Positions 22,011-34,580 are shown, counted from the stretch's first letter. The stretch is 64,000 nucleotides of DNA from Petrosia ficiformis (GCA_947044365.1 OX345636.1:18082548-18146547), one strand, 5' to 3'. Notes: generated from the sequence alone by a model not told the origin. Numbers and translations are program-made.

Positions 22011-23454
22011 AATTACTGACATTCCACATGAAAGATAACATACAAATTGTAGTGCTGCCCAACATATCACCTTATCACGAAAGGAAAGGTCTAGTTCAAG
22101 AAGTGTTTAGCTACATGTAGGCCAGCTATTAGAAAATATTTTTGATTTTCTGTTCTCTGGTGGTATAGATGGGATCATTTAGATGTAGAGAAGGAAGAGT
22201 GCTTCACTTTTGAATAATTCTACCTCAACTTGTTTCCCAACAAGATTAAGTGGCATAATTATTAATAGTAAATCATGATTATAATGATATTCTTAGTTAG
22301 TTTAAACGTATGTGCAGGAACTGCCTTGCATGCATGTTGTAACCCTGCCCCAACATTAACATTACATTACCAAAATTAATTACTAGAGAAAATGTGTCGG
22401 TAGATCACTATTTGCATTCAGCTATATAATTATAAGATTCAAACTTCTTTTGCTGGAATTGAAAGAAGAGTTGTTGAGTAAGCTATACAAATGTAAAATT
22501 TAAGGTTCACTATATGATAGCTAACCTTAAATTTCACATCTGTAGCTTTCTCAACAACATTCCTCTACAACTAGTAACAAAACTGCAATAGTAGAGTAAA
22601 ATACAACTACACTTTATAAAATTAGTATGTATAGTACTGCATACTACTTGGACATGTTAATGTATTAATGTCCAGTCTAATTGATTAACAGAAATGGACA
22701 CACCGTTTAAAGCCTAGCTGAGCAAGGATTTGTGCATCTAGTATTTCCGTAGTACACCCGTATAATTATATATCTGTTCAGATTCAACCCTTAACTGATT
22801 GACGTTAATTGTTGAAGCTTAATATAGAAGCTAGCATTGCTTGTTATAGTTAGCCATGGTGTATAAAGAGTTTAGTACTAGATCACATTCTGTGATTTGC
22901 TTACCTCTTAAAGGAGGGTCTAGTTTGGTAGACTAGAATATTGCTGTAATAAATAATAGGTTAGTTTCAGAAACAATCAAAATCTGCTATTGTTTCAAGG
23001 ACTAGGCAAAAGGTTTTCAAGGGTGCAGCACACACCTTCTTTGAGTCTTCTACTAACTACTTGGTCAGCTATTTCAGCTGTATGTCCTTTCTGCTATTAG
23101 TATTGACAGATCAGTGTTAGAGACTGATTCAATCTTTTAGTATATTTGGAGTAATACTGATTGCTGTGACTATAGTATTAATCTAGATTTGAAGTCTGCT
23201 GTAGCTCATTCGAACTGTCAACCATAATACACAGATAGACAGTCAGAAAAACACACACACAAAATGATTACCCTTCTGTCTATGCTATGCAACAAAGATA
23301 ATCATTGATGTCTAAGACATGTATGATTATAATTATTTATTCCACTTATGTTGTTAGTATGAACCAATATAAAATATGTACAGTTTGTTTTACAAATTAT
23401 GATTATCATAACAAGAGCCTTAATACACTGTATCTCGTTGACAGTCATACATGC
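22011..23454. other. Intergenic, no gene; hairpin near 22.45-22.57 kb
   Basis: No coding exon. TTAAGGT and complementary blocks around 22490-22540 form an inverted repeat flanked by TTCAAACTTCTTTT-like text that recurs near 42250 and 47070, another dispersed element. Confidence 0.4.
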
Positions 23455-24064
23455 ATGTTTCTCAAACTTCTAGCTAAAATGTTATGCTTACTAATGGTTT
23501 TAGTATGCAGTAACTGACAGTGTACTAACTTAACTTAAAAGTTTCAATTGTTAGGTTAAGTATTTTCAGTTATAGTTTAGTTGACTAATAATCACAATGA
23601 CTTGGGCTTTTAGTTATAGTAACTCAAGGGACCTGAATATACTTAATCACATTGTTAAATTATAGACAGATATAATACACACAAAACCTGTCTATTGTCT
23701 ATACTAAACAAAAAGATCACAAACATTAATCATTATGAGTCTAACTCTTTGTTAACATGATCTACTAAATGTTCAGCATACGTTTTTATACTATTTCTTT
23801 CACTATCAGATTTGATAACTTCAACCCAATAATTCAGTGTATTTACCAATATCCTCTCTACAATAACAAATACTGAACCAAAGGAGTCTTCATGTGCTCA
23901 AATCCAAATTCCCCTAGACATTTTAAGATACGAGTGATTCGGAGATAGTTGTGACTGGAGTAATTTAGGTTTTGAAGTCTTGATTTCCAATTGCTGGATC
24001 TTTCAACATCTCCTAAGTGATAGAATTATTATAAATACTAAAATTAATATTGAATAACCAGTGT

Positions 24065-24275
24065 TTTTGATAAGCTTATATATGAACCATTGGCCCAAAG
24101 AGCTTCTTATTTGGCACTCTCTTTGAGCCAGATAATACAGTTAATTACGATTATATTATGACTAACAGCATTAACTCTTTGTTAATTGGCTCAAGATGTA
24201 TTTCCTCACAATGGCACACACACTAACCATTTTTGAGCCAATTAGGCCCATGCTTCAAAAACGTATCAAAAACTC
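24065..24275. repeat. MITE-B copy (+)
   Basis: Begins CCAGTGTTTTTGATAAGCTTATAT and ends GGCCCATGCTTCAAAAACGTATC. Inside are CAAAGAGCTTCTTATTTGGCA and TTGGCTCAAGATGTATTCC. Other copies: 25540-25745 (-) and 43785-44012 (+). Confidence 0.75.
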
Positions 24276-24689
24276 TATGAAGTTATTCACATAGTAATAA
24301 TTACATAATTACAATTATTACTAGTAAAATCTCCTCTATGTTAAATTGGGATATTTTTTGTAAACTATTGCAATTTTATGAAATGTATTTAATTTTACAA
24401 TCTATTGTTCCTGTTCTTGTACTCAATAGCATCATTTGGATAATTAGATAGATTATCTACATGTAATTAATTTATGAGCTATATCTTTTAAAAGCCAACC
24501 ATAATTATTAAAATGTGGTATTACAAATTCATGATGTTTGTGACTGGATGAGAAAATCAGCCTCTTAGGAAATGTCTCCATACCCTGATATACAACTACT
24601 GTATAATAATTTATGTAAAATAGTAACTACACATACAGTACTTGTAAATGTGAGCATTTATACACATGTACAATAGTGTTGATTTAGTT

Positions 24690-24950
24690 TACTATAACAC
24701 CCCCTTTAGTGAGGCATTGTGACTTTTAGTTAACTAAACTATAACTACTATTACAGGTCTACTGTAATAACTATAACTAACTAAAATGAAAATTGGCCAA
24801 TTATGGACACTTTTAGTTTGTTAACTAAAACTAAGTATTTTTAATAAGCCTAATATTATTAAACTATAACTAAACGATAAGTTTGAGAAACCAGGCATAC
24901 TATAACTATAACTAAAAGTGGTCATTATTGTCATACTAATGTAGAAGTCC
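24690..24950. repeat. Partial MITE-D ('TTTTAGTTAACTAAA' family)
   Basis: Shares CCCCTTTTAGT, GTGACTTTTAGTTAACTAAA and GCCTAA blocks with the complete element at 49621-49912. Also present in the second segmental copy at 44410-44605. Confidence 0.7.
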
Positions 24951-25539
24951 TCTATTGTAGACTGCATTCTAACTGATTTCAAACTGATTAAGCTTTGCTT
25001 GTATACAGTACTAATGGTTTATAAATGTACCTGGTTGGTATGAACCACATCAGGGAGGTGGTCTGAAACCATGCAGGTCAACTTCTAATTGCACTACACT
25101 TTGAATTCCCCCAGTGTAAACAGGTCTACATTGTGTGATACATGGACATACAAACCTGTTGCTCGATTATTTAATTTCAGACCATAAAAGTCCAACATCA
25201 TTTCATAAGATTTCAAAACCCTACCATGAGCTTCTTTGTCCGCAATGATTTTCTGCAAAAATAGCAAATATAGGAATTATAGAATTACAAATAGAATTAC
25301 CCTGTTTGACAAAAGCAGAATTTATTTCTGACATACTTTTCAGAAAGTACATGTATAACCTTTTTATGCTCAATACACATGTAGTTTTGATCAAATACTT
25401 AAACACTCCAATATTTGAGTTAAGAAACAATATAGTTTACAACTCAATGAAAGTTGTTTCATTGAAATGATTTGCGATGAAAATTTCCCAATTTAAGGTA
25501 CACATGTACATATACAAATTGTGTACATCAGAATTTTTG

Positions 25540-25745
25540 ATAAGTTTTGAATTATGGGCCAAATTGGCTCAACAACGGTTGGTGTGTGCACCATTGGGAA
25601 TACATCTTGAGCCAATTAACATAATGCTGTTAGTGACAACATAATCATAATTAACTGCGCCACTGGCCCTAAGAAAGAACTGTATAGTGCCAAATAAGAA
25701 GCTTTTTGGGCCAATGGTGCGCCATATAAGCTTATCAAAAACACT
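25540..25745. repeat. MITE-B copy (-)
   Basis: Reverse complement of the MITE-B at 24065-24275. Absent from the equivalent intron of the second segmental copy (around 45380), so it was inserted after the duplication or lost there. Confidence 0.75.
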
Positions 25746-26900
25746 GGTGTACATGTATAAGGGGAACAGAATGAAAATACATATAATGTAATCTGGACCA
25801 AAATCTCTGGTAGTAGACTCAATATTTTCAGCCAGTGCTTTGTGTGAGCATCCAAAATTATTAATTATGACAATACTATATGATACAAAATCCACCCCTG
25901 TATAGCCTATATGCTAACTAGTGTATTACCATATATACTCTAATTATTTTGTTAGATGAACTGCTCAATATTTCTACAACTAAATACATGTATGATTAAA
26001 GTTACCTCTACTTCATGTGGTTGGAGTTCCTTAGCATGCCAATCCAATCCTGTTTCTCTGATAGGAAACAACCTTTCATTATAGAATGATTAATACAGTT
26101 AGTCAACTGCGTTTAAATATTATTACCATTGTATATAGGAATGATGAAACTCCAGTAACTCATAGTTACCCCACCAGTTCTTATGAATATCATCTATACG
26201 AGCACCTGTAATGAATTAATAGCTTATGTACTAGACAATTTTGACAGTCAGCAGGGTTTCATTGCTCCCCCTCCCTCCTCCTTGAAACCATAATAACCCT
26301 GTATGTTGCCCCTCCCCCTTGAAAAAGTTTCTAAATGAAAGTTTGGTCAGTACCATTGGCCATTTACATTGTATCATGGGAAAGAAATTAGTATGGCTGG
26401 TTACATGTCCATTATAACACTCTCCACTAAAACTACAAATATAACAGCAACTTTCAATATGAAATTTAGAATAGTCAGACATTTGACTGGACAAGCAAAT
26501 TTTTTTCCAAGCTGTTACTTTGGGCTACCGGTATTGATCATCAAAATAAAAACCCATTTTTCCAAATTTTGTCACTCGTGTGCACATGTACATGTAAGTA
26601 ATCATTATATATAATTACATGATGTACCTTGAGGGTCGTTCATTTGTATAGAATTCGTAATTGTGATTAATACGAGGATCATCTACTTTGTTCTATATAC
26701 AATAAAAAAAGAAAATTGTAATAAATAATCATTCATTAAAGCTACATGTAAGAGAAGTATTTAATTTCTTTTCCTGGATACCAAATTCAAAGAGTATTAA
26801 AAAAGCATTCAAAAATAATTCCAATCAACAACAATTCTTAATTTAATATGATTCTTGTTGATTCAGTTAAATATTATGAAGGAATCTTAAACTTCCATTT

Positions 26901-27119
26901 AACAAAATATATAGAGAAAAACGTATCCCTATGATTGCTTGGTGTCCAGCATTCAGTAATCTCAGTCGGCTGTCTTTATCAAGCCTGAAACACAACAGCC
27001 TATTATAGTTATTATTTTGATTACCTACTCCTTACATTTTAATTAAAGGATCTTGTAGAACTTTAGGAATATATTTCAGGTAGAATAGATTGCTATTATT
27101 TCCAGTTTCTACGTGGCAG

Positions 27120-27155
<36 letters not shown>

Positions 27156-27330
27156 ATGCTGTTGCAAAGCTAGAGCGCGTGTCCCATTAGCGTGATTACG
27201 CGCCACGCCCATTAATGACAGCCCCGGGAATGACGCAACTTCCTTAACTACGTATACAACGCATACTTGCGCGCAATGGACACAAGAATAATTAGTTCGA
27301 ACACGTGGGAAAACGGGTTTGCCATAAAAA
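26901..27330. mobile_element. MITE-A copy (-), inserted after the segmental duplication
   Basis: From AAATATATAGAGAAAAACGTATCCCTATGATTGCTT to GCCATAAAAA. The equivalent place in the partner copy (about 46755) runs directly from CTTCCATTTAAAAAC to AGTACTGTTACTATGAC, an empty site. It contains a (CTTT)n run at 27121-27153. Confidence 0.75.
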
Positions 27331-27732
27331 CCTAGTACTGTTACTATGACAACTATACATCTCTTGAGTGATTCTCATTATAAGAGAATTACTGTAGATA
27401 GACAATGCTGCTTCCTATCCATGGCTTGTTGAAAATTTAAAAGCCATTGTATAATAATATTATATACTATGATAAGCATTGGAATACTGAATGGTTGACA
27501 CAGTGACTGACACTACTTCTTGTAGGACTGTAGACAGTGGTGTAGGTGAAATAGAGAATATACATCATCTGTAAGTGAAAGAAAATGATAATCAATACAT
27601 AACTACAAAAGACTGACCTTCATTGATGAACAAATTTTAATGCATTTATGATTGTATGATTTCATAATGATATATAGTTTTTCTGCAATCTACAAAAAAA
27701 AATCACACAATTCAGAAAAAAAAAACAATGGA

Positions 27733-27985
27733 AACAAGAATAATAAAAAACATTTGCAATAAAGATGTAGGGATGTCAAAACCCAAAAAGCATGCAAACA
27801 AGGTCGGAAAATTAAACAAACCACTTCCATATAACCCTACATAAGTACAGTTCTTTGTATTTTGTTTTATAGCAGTGTAAGTACTTATGTAGGGTTATAT
27901 GGAAGTGGTTTGTTTAATTTTTTGGGTTTTGACATCCCTACATATTCTTTCATTTTTATTGAAAATGTTTTTTATTATTCTTGTA
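27733..27985. mobile_element. Complete MITE-C
   Basis: A near-perfect palindromic element: outer ends CAAGAATAATAAAAAACATT and complement, inner ends GATGTAGGGATGTCAAAACCC and complement. Two arms of TTAAACAAACCACTTCCATA meet in the middle. Transcribed, it would make a long hairpin. Partial relatives lie at 5020-5180 and 42930-43110. Confidence 0.8.
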
Positions 27986-29945
27986 TTAATAACTATAATA
28001 TGTTCCATCTTGTCAATGGTCCTGGGTTCGATTCCCAGTGATCATGGCTATACCAGCATATTTTTATGGCCCGTAGGGCCATCCCTATGATTGCTTTCCC
28101 ACGGGTTCGAACTATATATATATATTTATATGTTTGTGTCACTTGCGCGAGTATGCGTTGTATACGTAGTTAAGGAAGTTACATCATTCCCGGGGGGCTC
28201 GGTCAATTAATGGGCGTGGCGCGTAAAAGAACGAGCGCTCAAGCTCTACAGACCAGCAGAAAGAAAGCTGTGTAGCTTACGTAGAAACTGGAACTAATAG
28301 CTAACTATTCTACCTGAAATATATTCCTAAAGTTCTACAAGGTTCTTGAAAAGGTAAAGAGAGTGGATAATCAAAATATTAACTATAATAGGCTGTTGTG
28401 TTTCAGGCATGATAAAGTTAGCCATGATTACTGATTACTGAATGCTGGACACCATAAAGCAATCATAGGGATACTTTTTTTTCTCTATATACACTTGTTC
28501 ACTTTCCTCTTTCAGCCTTATTAATTAGAATTTAGCATTTATATTTATGTAAGGCGAGATTAGCGAAGCATATTCAATCCTTTTTTCAATCTAGGTATAA
28601 TTATATAAAGCTACACAAACCTAAAAGGACACTTATAATTCTTTGGGTATTAAGATCCATGTAGAGAAGCAGTTAATCTTCAATCATGACAATTCATTCA
28701 TCAAAGTCACTGGAATGATTAAACACTGTAAAAACTAATCGTTGTTCTAACCAATTTGATTGGTTATATTAGTTTCATTTGCTTAATAATGCTTTTTCAT
28801 ATGTTCTATATGAAGTAGCCAATACTATATTTCTAATTGAAAATACAACGTTTACTTTCCGTTGTAAACATGTTTATTATGTTCCTAATTGAAGTACAGA
28901 TGTACTATCCATTAGGAACATAATAATCATATTAATGACAGAAATTTTAAAACAATCATTATGTTCCTTCCTAATGAATAGTACATCTATAATTATTAAT
29001 AATTATGTATATAACTGAAGTAAAATTGTATTCTTTATTATGGCATGTACCTTATACTAGTCAATATAGATCAAGATGAAAATAAATAAATTATTCTACT
29101 ACTTGTAATCATTACCTTGCAAGAAAAGAAATCCGCATTGATTTATACTGTCTCAGGAGGAATTGAAACTCATTTAACCAAATGAGAGTTAAAATAACTC
29201 ATTAATTATATTAACAGTGAACCACTTTCACAACTTAAGTACCTATACCACTATAAAGCAAAAGACAAAGTAACTGTACTTATTTACATAGTTATAACTA
29301 TATGAAAGTGGTATGTTTCAAGTAGGACACATTCAGTGGATTAATAATTTAAAAGCATCTTGCTTGCTGATCCAAATTGGTAAGCAGTCTCAATAGATGG
29401 TGTAATAGGGTTTGGTATAGCCAGCAATTATCATTTCTTGGAACCTTGGTAATTCACTTGAAGGTTTCAGTACAACAAACTGATGCAATTAACAATTCTT
29501 ACACTTATTGAGAAATCGTAAAGTTAATACATACATACATATATACATACATACATACAGACATACATATATACTTAATTGCATACATACTTACATACAT
29601 AGTATTATACATACATACTATTATACATACATACATACATACCTACAGATGAGAGCAGACAAACAAAAGAGAACTCTTCTAACAAAGATTATCAAGTGAA
29701 GAAAGAGTGACATTCTCAAATAGAAGAGAGATTAGAACTATTACTACAAGAAATGAAATCAATGAGAGAATTAAAGCACTAAACAAACAACACTGATATC
29801 TGATGGCTTATTGTATAATCATAATTCTGTTGTTATAATTATTTACATATTGATTATAAATTCAAGCACAACAATAAAGTTCTAATTAAGGTCCATGAGT
29901 ATAAAATTAACAAATTCCTGTCATATAGTAAAAGATGGTGTTGAC
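27986..29945 (+). repeat. Repeat unit copy 1 (no gene), with nested MITE
   Basis: Order: AATAACTATAATATGTTCCATCTTGTC, a tRNA-like B box (GGTTCGATTCCCAG), TATTATGTTCC/GGAACATAATA hairpins, TTGCAAGAAAAGAAATC, GAAAGTGGTATGTTTCAAG, a CATA microsatellite (29525-29641), then ACAGATGAGAGCAGACAAAC and AATAAAGTTCTAATTAAGG. The MITE at 28064-28499 splits CAGCATATTTT from CACTTTCC. There is no copy of the small gene after the microsatellite. Confidence 0.85.
28064..28499 (+). mobile_element. MITE-A copy (+), nested in repeat unit 1
   Basis: Begins TTATGGCCCGTAGGGCCATC and ends CTATATACACTTGTT. An internal inverted pair ATCCCTATGATTGCTTT/AAAGCAATCATAGGGAT spans most of it. The uninterrupted sequence in the other units (34700 and 40105) proves the insertion. 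Confidence 0.85.
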
Positions 29946-31164
29946 CTGGAACTCCAGTACTAATATTAATAATTATAATATGTTTCATCTTGTCAATGGT
30001 CCTGAGTTCAATTCCCAGTGATCATGACGCATATTTTTCTCTTTCCTTATTAATTAGAGTTTAGCATTTATTTTCTATGTGAGGCGAGATTAGCGAAGCA
30101 TATTCAATCCTATTCTCAATCTAGGTATAATTATATTATAGCTACAGGAACCTATAATGGCACTTATAATGCTTTGGCTATTAAGATCCATGCAGAGAAC
30201 CAGTGAATCTTCAATCATGACAATTTATTCATTAAAGTCACTGAAACAATTAAAAACTGATTGGTTGTTCTAACCGGTTATATGAGTTTAATTAAATTTG
30301 CTTAATAATTCTTTTTCATATATATGTTCTATATGAAGCAGCCAATACTATATTTCTTTATTGAAAATACAATGTTTTTTACTTTCCGTTGTAAACATGT
30401 TTATTATGTTCCTATATAATGGATGTACAGATGTACTATCCATTAGGAACATAATAATCACATTAATGACAGAAATAAAACAATTATGTTCCCAACGGAT
30501 AGTACATCTGTATAATAATCATGTTTATAACTGAAGTAAAATTGTATTCTTTATTATGGCATGTACCTTATACTAGTCAATATAGATCTAGATAAATTAC
30601 TTGTAATCATTACCTTGCAAGAAAAGAAATCAGCATTGATTTATACTGTCTCAGGAGGAATTGAAACTCATGTAACCAAATGAGGGTTAAAATAACCCAT
30701 TAATGTTTGCAGTGAACCACTTTCACAACTTAAGAACCTATACCACTATAAAGCAAAAGACAAAGTAAATGTACTTATTTACATAGTTATAACTATATGA
30801 AAGTGGTATGTTTCAAGTAGGACACATTCAGTGGATTAATAATTTAAAAGCATCTTGCTTGCTGATCCAAATTGGTAAGCAGTCTCAATTGATGGTGTAA
30901 TAGGGTTTGGTATAGCCAGCAATTATCATTTCTTGGAACCTTGGTAATTCACTTGAAGGTTTCAGTACAACAAACTGATTCAATTAAAAATTCTGATGAC
31001 TATTGAGAAATCATAAAGTTATACATACATACATATATACATACATACATCATACATACATACATACATACGTATATATGTACATACATAAGTAGTGCTC
31101 CAATATGGCTGCACAGGCCACATGTGGTACAATAAAGCCTTGCCAACTGCTCCATCTAGTAGAC

Positions 31165-31174
31165 TATATAAATA
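31165..31174 (+). promoter_or_regulatory. TATA box of the small three-repeat gene, copy 1
   Basis: TATATAAATA lies 53 bases before the ATG. The same motif is kept at the same distance in copy 2, as expected for a compact TATA promoter with a short leader. Confidence 0.6.
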
Positions 31175-31217
31175 GAACATAATCTTCATTATTTTAAATA
31201 ATTTGAAACATTCCGTG

Positions 31218-31640
31218 ATGGCAAATTATAATGGATGTACATTTTATATGACGCCACAGAAGTGGCCCCAGTGGTATGTCTTCGAGGACAATGATTGTAC
31301 AGGCAACATCCGAGGCCGCCATGGTAGACCTGGTCCACAAGGTCAATTCACATTTAACCGAGTCTGTGGGAAAGACTACTATCTCATCAGTGCCAAAGCA
31401 TGGCCAAATTGGTTCATATACATGGAAAGCAATGCTGAAGGCAATGTCAGATCCTGGTGTGGAGACCCTGGTCCACAGGGACACTGGATTATCACTGCCA
31501 GATGTGATGGATACGTTCAACTTTCCCCTGTATGTTGGCCAAATTGGTACATATATATGGAAAGCACTTGTGAGGCCAATGTCAGAGGCTGGTGTGGAGA
31601 CCCTGGTCCACAGGGCCACTTTTGTCTGCAAAAAGTGTAA
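31218..31640 (+). CDS. Small intronless protein of three WPxW/GDPGPQG repeats
   Basis: 140 aa from the ATG at 31218 (the earlier in-frame codons are TTG and GTG). It consists of three repeats of about 45 aa (residues 1-49, 50-95, 96-140). Each has an aromatic-rich start, WP(N/Q)W(Y/F)(I/V)(Y/F), then ME/ED, a (G/A)N(V/I)R element, and PGPQG(H/Q) followed by a short beta-like tail. Nine Cys; no signal peptide and no membrane segment. Three repeats in 140 aa suits a beta-trefoil-like or other three-fold fold, perhaps sugar-binding, but that is a guess from symmetry only. I do not recognise a named family. A TATA box precedes it and the copy at 41346 is close in sequence. Conservation of the pattern across repeats and copies supports a real protein. 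Confidence 0.75.
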   Translation: MANYNGCTFYMTPQKWPQWYVFEDNDCTGNIRGRHGRPGPQGQFTFNRVCGKDYYLISAKAWPNWFIYMESNAEGNVRSWCGDPGPQGHWIITARCDGYVQLSPVCWPNWYIYMESTCEANVRGWCGDPGPQGHFCLQKV

Positions 31641-31990
31641 AAATAACCTATCCACTGCACTTATGTAGTATGTACGATACAACTACCAACCGCAGTTTGA
31701 GTTTGTATATACTTTAATTACTATACCCTCATTGATTTTGTTTTAGGATACTGTATAACTGAACAATTGGTTTATACTATTTTTTTGCTTTATTTTTTTG
31801 TAAAGGTACATGTATATAAAAAACATATGCTTTTCTTGTGAAAAAAATATAATAGAAAACTTAAGATCTTGCACACATGATCCTAACAATAACGTGAATA
31901 TAATATACCTTATATTGGTGTCCAGATCTAGAGATGCATATGACATGTGTTGTTGAGCAAGCGACAGTTATAAAATTTTAGTCTCGCGGG

Positions 31991-33269
31991 CCGACGACCC
32001 CGTTACAGCATAGGGGGGGGCGCACAACTAATCGTTTATGCAAACCTAAAGTAACACTGAAGATTGGCAACAATAGTATAAAGTAAAAGCAGCTAGTAGC
32101 AAAGGAGCATATCAACAGCTATCATCAGACATTACCGTGAATAACAGAGCACTCTGCTCTATCCTAGTCTGGGTACCCGCCCCTTCGCTTGAGGAGGAAG
32201 GGTCTGGCTCAAGCCAGCATCCGCGAACGCGAACTACCCCAAACTTGGGTCCTTTTCCGACATGGAGTACTACTTCTACCAACTTGCTTACCGGGATCCG
32301 AGCGATTCATAGGACTAATTCAAATGCAGTGTTCTCCCTCTTTTGATGGGAAACAAAATGAGCCCACTGCATGTTGACACCAGCTACACCCACGCTATTG
32401 GGTTTTACAGCAAGGGAAATGTCTCAGCTCAGGGTCATTGAATCTCAAAATTGCATGGGTTTTGAGGGAGCTGTGCCAGCCCTCTTCGAACCCCTACTAA
32501 CAGGGACTTCGACACCCCCTTAAACATTCTCCCCATACTCCATATTTAGGGCAGAGGGCAGCTAAAAACCATCAACATTTTTAGTCATTTTCATGGGCTT
32601 ATCCCTGACACCAATTACAGACTTTTGGAGTGCTTTGTAATGCTGGGAATGCACTCTGAACTGCATAGGGGTCAAATGTCACATATATAATCACTAGTCT
32701 GGGTTTTACATTGTAAAAGCTCCTGCTAAGAGTCAATGCTAGTAGTCCTGTAATAATTAATAATTTTAGTTATTAGTTAAATAACTTTTTAAAAATGTAC
32801 AATGCACATCCCTTATTAAAGTTAACACAACCTTACAATTAAAGGGCTAGTGGACTAACCTAAATTTAAATTAACTGCTCCATAAAAAGCATTAAAATTA
32901 GATTACACCTGGCTAAATAAAGTAGCAAATTATTAGACTGATCACAATTAATACTCACAATGCCCTGTTTGTGGAATTATCATCAAACAAATGTTTTTAC
33001 AATAATCATTGTCTTATGATATCGAAAATCACCTTTATTTGAAAGTAGCTAAAAAAAATTCTAATTGAATGTGTCCTGTCCAATACTAATAAAAGAATCC
33101 TAATGTTTGTAGTTGTTAAATGAACACTGAAACTTGTGGCAATTGACTTGTAACTCCAAAATATAATAGTTGTTAGCTATTATTCAGAGAAACAAATAAC
33201 TATCACTATCACCCTGTTTGATTAGAAAAATACTTTTGACTGGTAATATTAATAATGATAATACTAATA
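31991..33269. other. Post-unit region with remnants of the 42 kb copy and a GC-richer repeat
   Basis: 31950-32140 keeps TTTTAGTCTCGCGGGCCGAC, AAGATTGGCAACAATAGTAT and AGCAAAGGAGCATAT, in the order found at 42310-42905, but much shortened. 32160-32510 is a diverged copy of the segment at 44640-45055 (CAAACTTGG.TCCTTTTCCGACATGGAG). From 32520 to 33269 I see no gene. Confidence 0.5.
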
Positions 33270-33270
33270 C

Positions 33271-33940
33271 CTTTCGTTTCTTAGGTGGTTATTCAATATC
33301 TTCAAAGTTTCTGGATGGTGGATTATATGGTGTTCCAGTATATGGTGTAAATTGAATATCCCCCTGTTTGATTCGAAAAGTACTTTTGACTGGTAATAAT
33401 AACAATGATACTACTAATACCTCAATAGGAGTTTTCATATTACCTTTTTTGCACAATGATATCAGGTTTATCTTTTGTGTAGAATCTCACTTCATCAACA
33501 GGATTCTCATGTTACATTCCATAGTCAAAAGTCACCACCTATAATTATTCACAATAATTCTAATCTTTAATTATATAACACACATACTTGTACAATAATG
33601 TCATCAGCTGACAATATCTATTTATCTATCTATTATCTGTTGCTTTATATGTTCCTATCAAATTCAAAATAAACAAAATTATAAATCTGATAACGAACAC
33701 TCACAGGCTTCTTCAAGCTTAAAATCATGATCAGCTAATGACTGACATACAAATGTATACGACTGTCTCCTTTCTAACTGAGAAAGTATTTCTCTAGACT
33801 GAGTAAATTACTATGAATGAGGTATTTACATTGAATTAAACATCACATGTACTCGTGGCAATTTTTGATCTTTTGAGCAATATATAACACAAACTAAGGA
33901 TAGTTAGAAAACTAGACTCTACCTTTTCACTTTGAGTCAT
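33271..33940 (-). pseudogene. Broken unrecognised multi-exon gene
   Basis: Minus-strand exons: 33940-33923 (MTQSEK, GT donor), 33798-33705 (SREILSQLERRQSYTFVCQS then LADHDFKLEEA, GT donor), about 33540-33443 (NPVDEVRFYTKDKPDIIVQK, preceded by an in-frame stop) and about 33360-33271 (FTPYTGTPYNPPSRNFEDIE, stop, PPKKRK). The coding look and matching splice signals argue for a former gene. Phase breaks and two stops argue that it is dead, or that the sequence has errors. Basic PPKKRK suggests a nuclear protein. I do not recognise it. A 60-bp block at 33225-33285 is repeated at 33358-33420. Confidence 0.42.
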
Positions 33941-34238
33941 TTTCCTGCATGTGTTCCTCCAGATTTCCTTTTCTATTGTAATGTAAGATCAGTTTACTGT
34001 AAAAACAAAGACGTTAATTAAAATAACTGATGTAGGCGATTTAGTTGTATATCATAGGCTACGGGTAAGCACCCATTTTGTGTCTTGGTAAGAGCCCACT
34101 CCTTATTTTGACAGTACAATCCAAAATGAACACTATCCCATGCAAGGTCCCACCTCCCATCACATAGTGGCTTTGTTTGGCCCCACCATGTTTTATGTTG
34201 GTTTCAAGTGCAGCTGCAAGATACTTAATTATTTATAA

Positions 34239-34580
34239 TTGGTACATCCATCCATCCAACCATCCATCTACTGGTCTGTCCATCCATCCATCTATCCATC
34301 CACCTGTCTGTCCATCCATACATCCATCCATCCTTCCATGATCCATCCATCCAACCATCCATCTACTGGTCTGTCCATCCATCCATCTATCCATCCATCC
34401 ACCTGTCTGTCCATCCATACATCCATCCATCCTTCCATGATCCATCCATCTATCCATCCATCCCACCCACGTATCCTTTCATAATGTCATCTTGCAACTA
34501 TAAAAAATTAGTTATTCAACAATATTTTGTTTTTACTGTGGTATAAGTTCACTGAACAACATCTTTTCTTCAGGGTCGTA
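34239..34580. repeat. (CATC)n microsatellite with dispersed flank
   Basis: CATCCATCCAT tract (34245-34466) containing two copies of a roughly 110-bp higher-order unit, then CTTGCAACTATAAAAAATTAG and CAACAATATTTTGTTTTTAC as at 21900-21960. Open frames on both strands come from the 4-bp period. Confidence 0.8.

Larger units (their letters stand above)
23740..26692 (-). pseudogene. OGFr-like gene, broken partial duplicate
   Basis: Minus-strand exons matching exons 3-7 of the gene at 43435-48425: 26692-26628, 26205-26127 (HKNWWGNYELLEFHHSYIQ), 26072-26006 (ETGLDWHAKELQPHEVE), 25252-25156 (KIIADKEAHGRVLKSYEMML) and about 24014-23740. Splice sites are kept, but an 8-bp loss at the end of the first listed exon leads to an early stop. 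The last exon has a deletion of about 11 bp after TPLVQY that frameshifts it, plus a further 12-bp loss. No counterpart of the long first exon or of exon 2 is present. So this is a dead or non-protein-coding 3' duplicate. One could argue that it still gives a shorter product, but the two frame breaks make that unlikely. Confidence 0.8.
23455..27420. repeat. Segmental duplication, copy 1 (partner 43135-46870)
   Basis: Long collinear similarity starting TCAAACTTCTAGCTAAAATG and ending near CTATCCAT. It covers the 3' exons of the OGFr-like gene. The copies differ by indels and by later insertions: MITE-A is only here, and a 0.45-kb GC-richer insert is only in the other copy. Confidence 0.85.
29946..31990 (+). 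repeat. Repeat unit copy 2 (gene-bearing)
   Basis: The same blocks as copy 1 up to the CATA microsatellite (31021-31090), then a 130-bp promoter region, the small gene at 31218-31640, and a downstream block ending near GCATATGACATG. Collinear with 40021-42110. Confidence 0.85.

Noticed and set aside
28020..28045. tRNA from GGTTCGATTCCCAG in the repeat units
   Set aside because: Only a B-box-like stretch; no D arm, acceptor stem or A box upstream.
31276..31668. Second plus frame and minus frame over the three-repeat gene
   Set aside because: Overlapping shadows; the main frame alone keeps the repeat pattern between repeats and copies.
34233..34484. Trp/Met/Asp-rich and Ser/Ile/His-rich open frames on both strands
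   Set aside because: Translations of a (CATC)n microsatellite.
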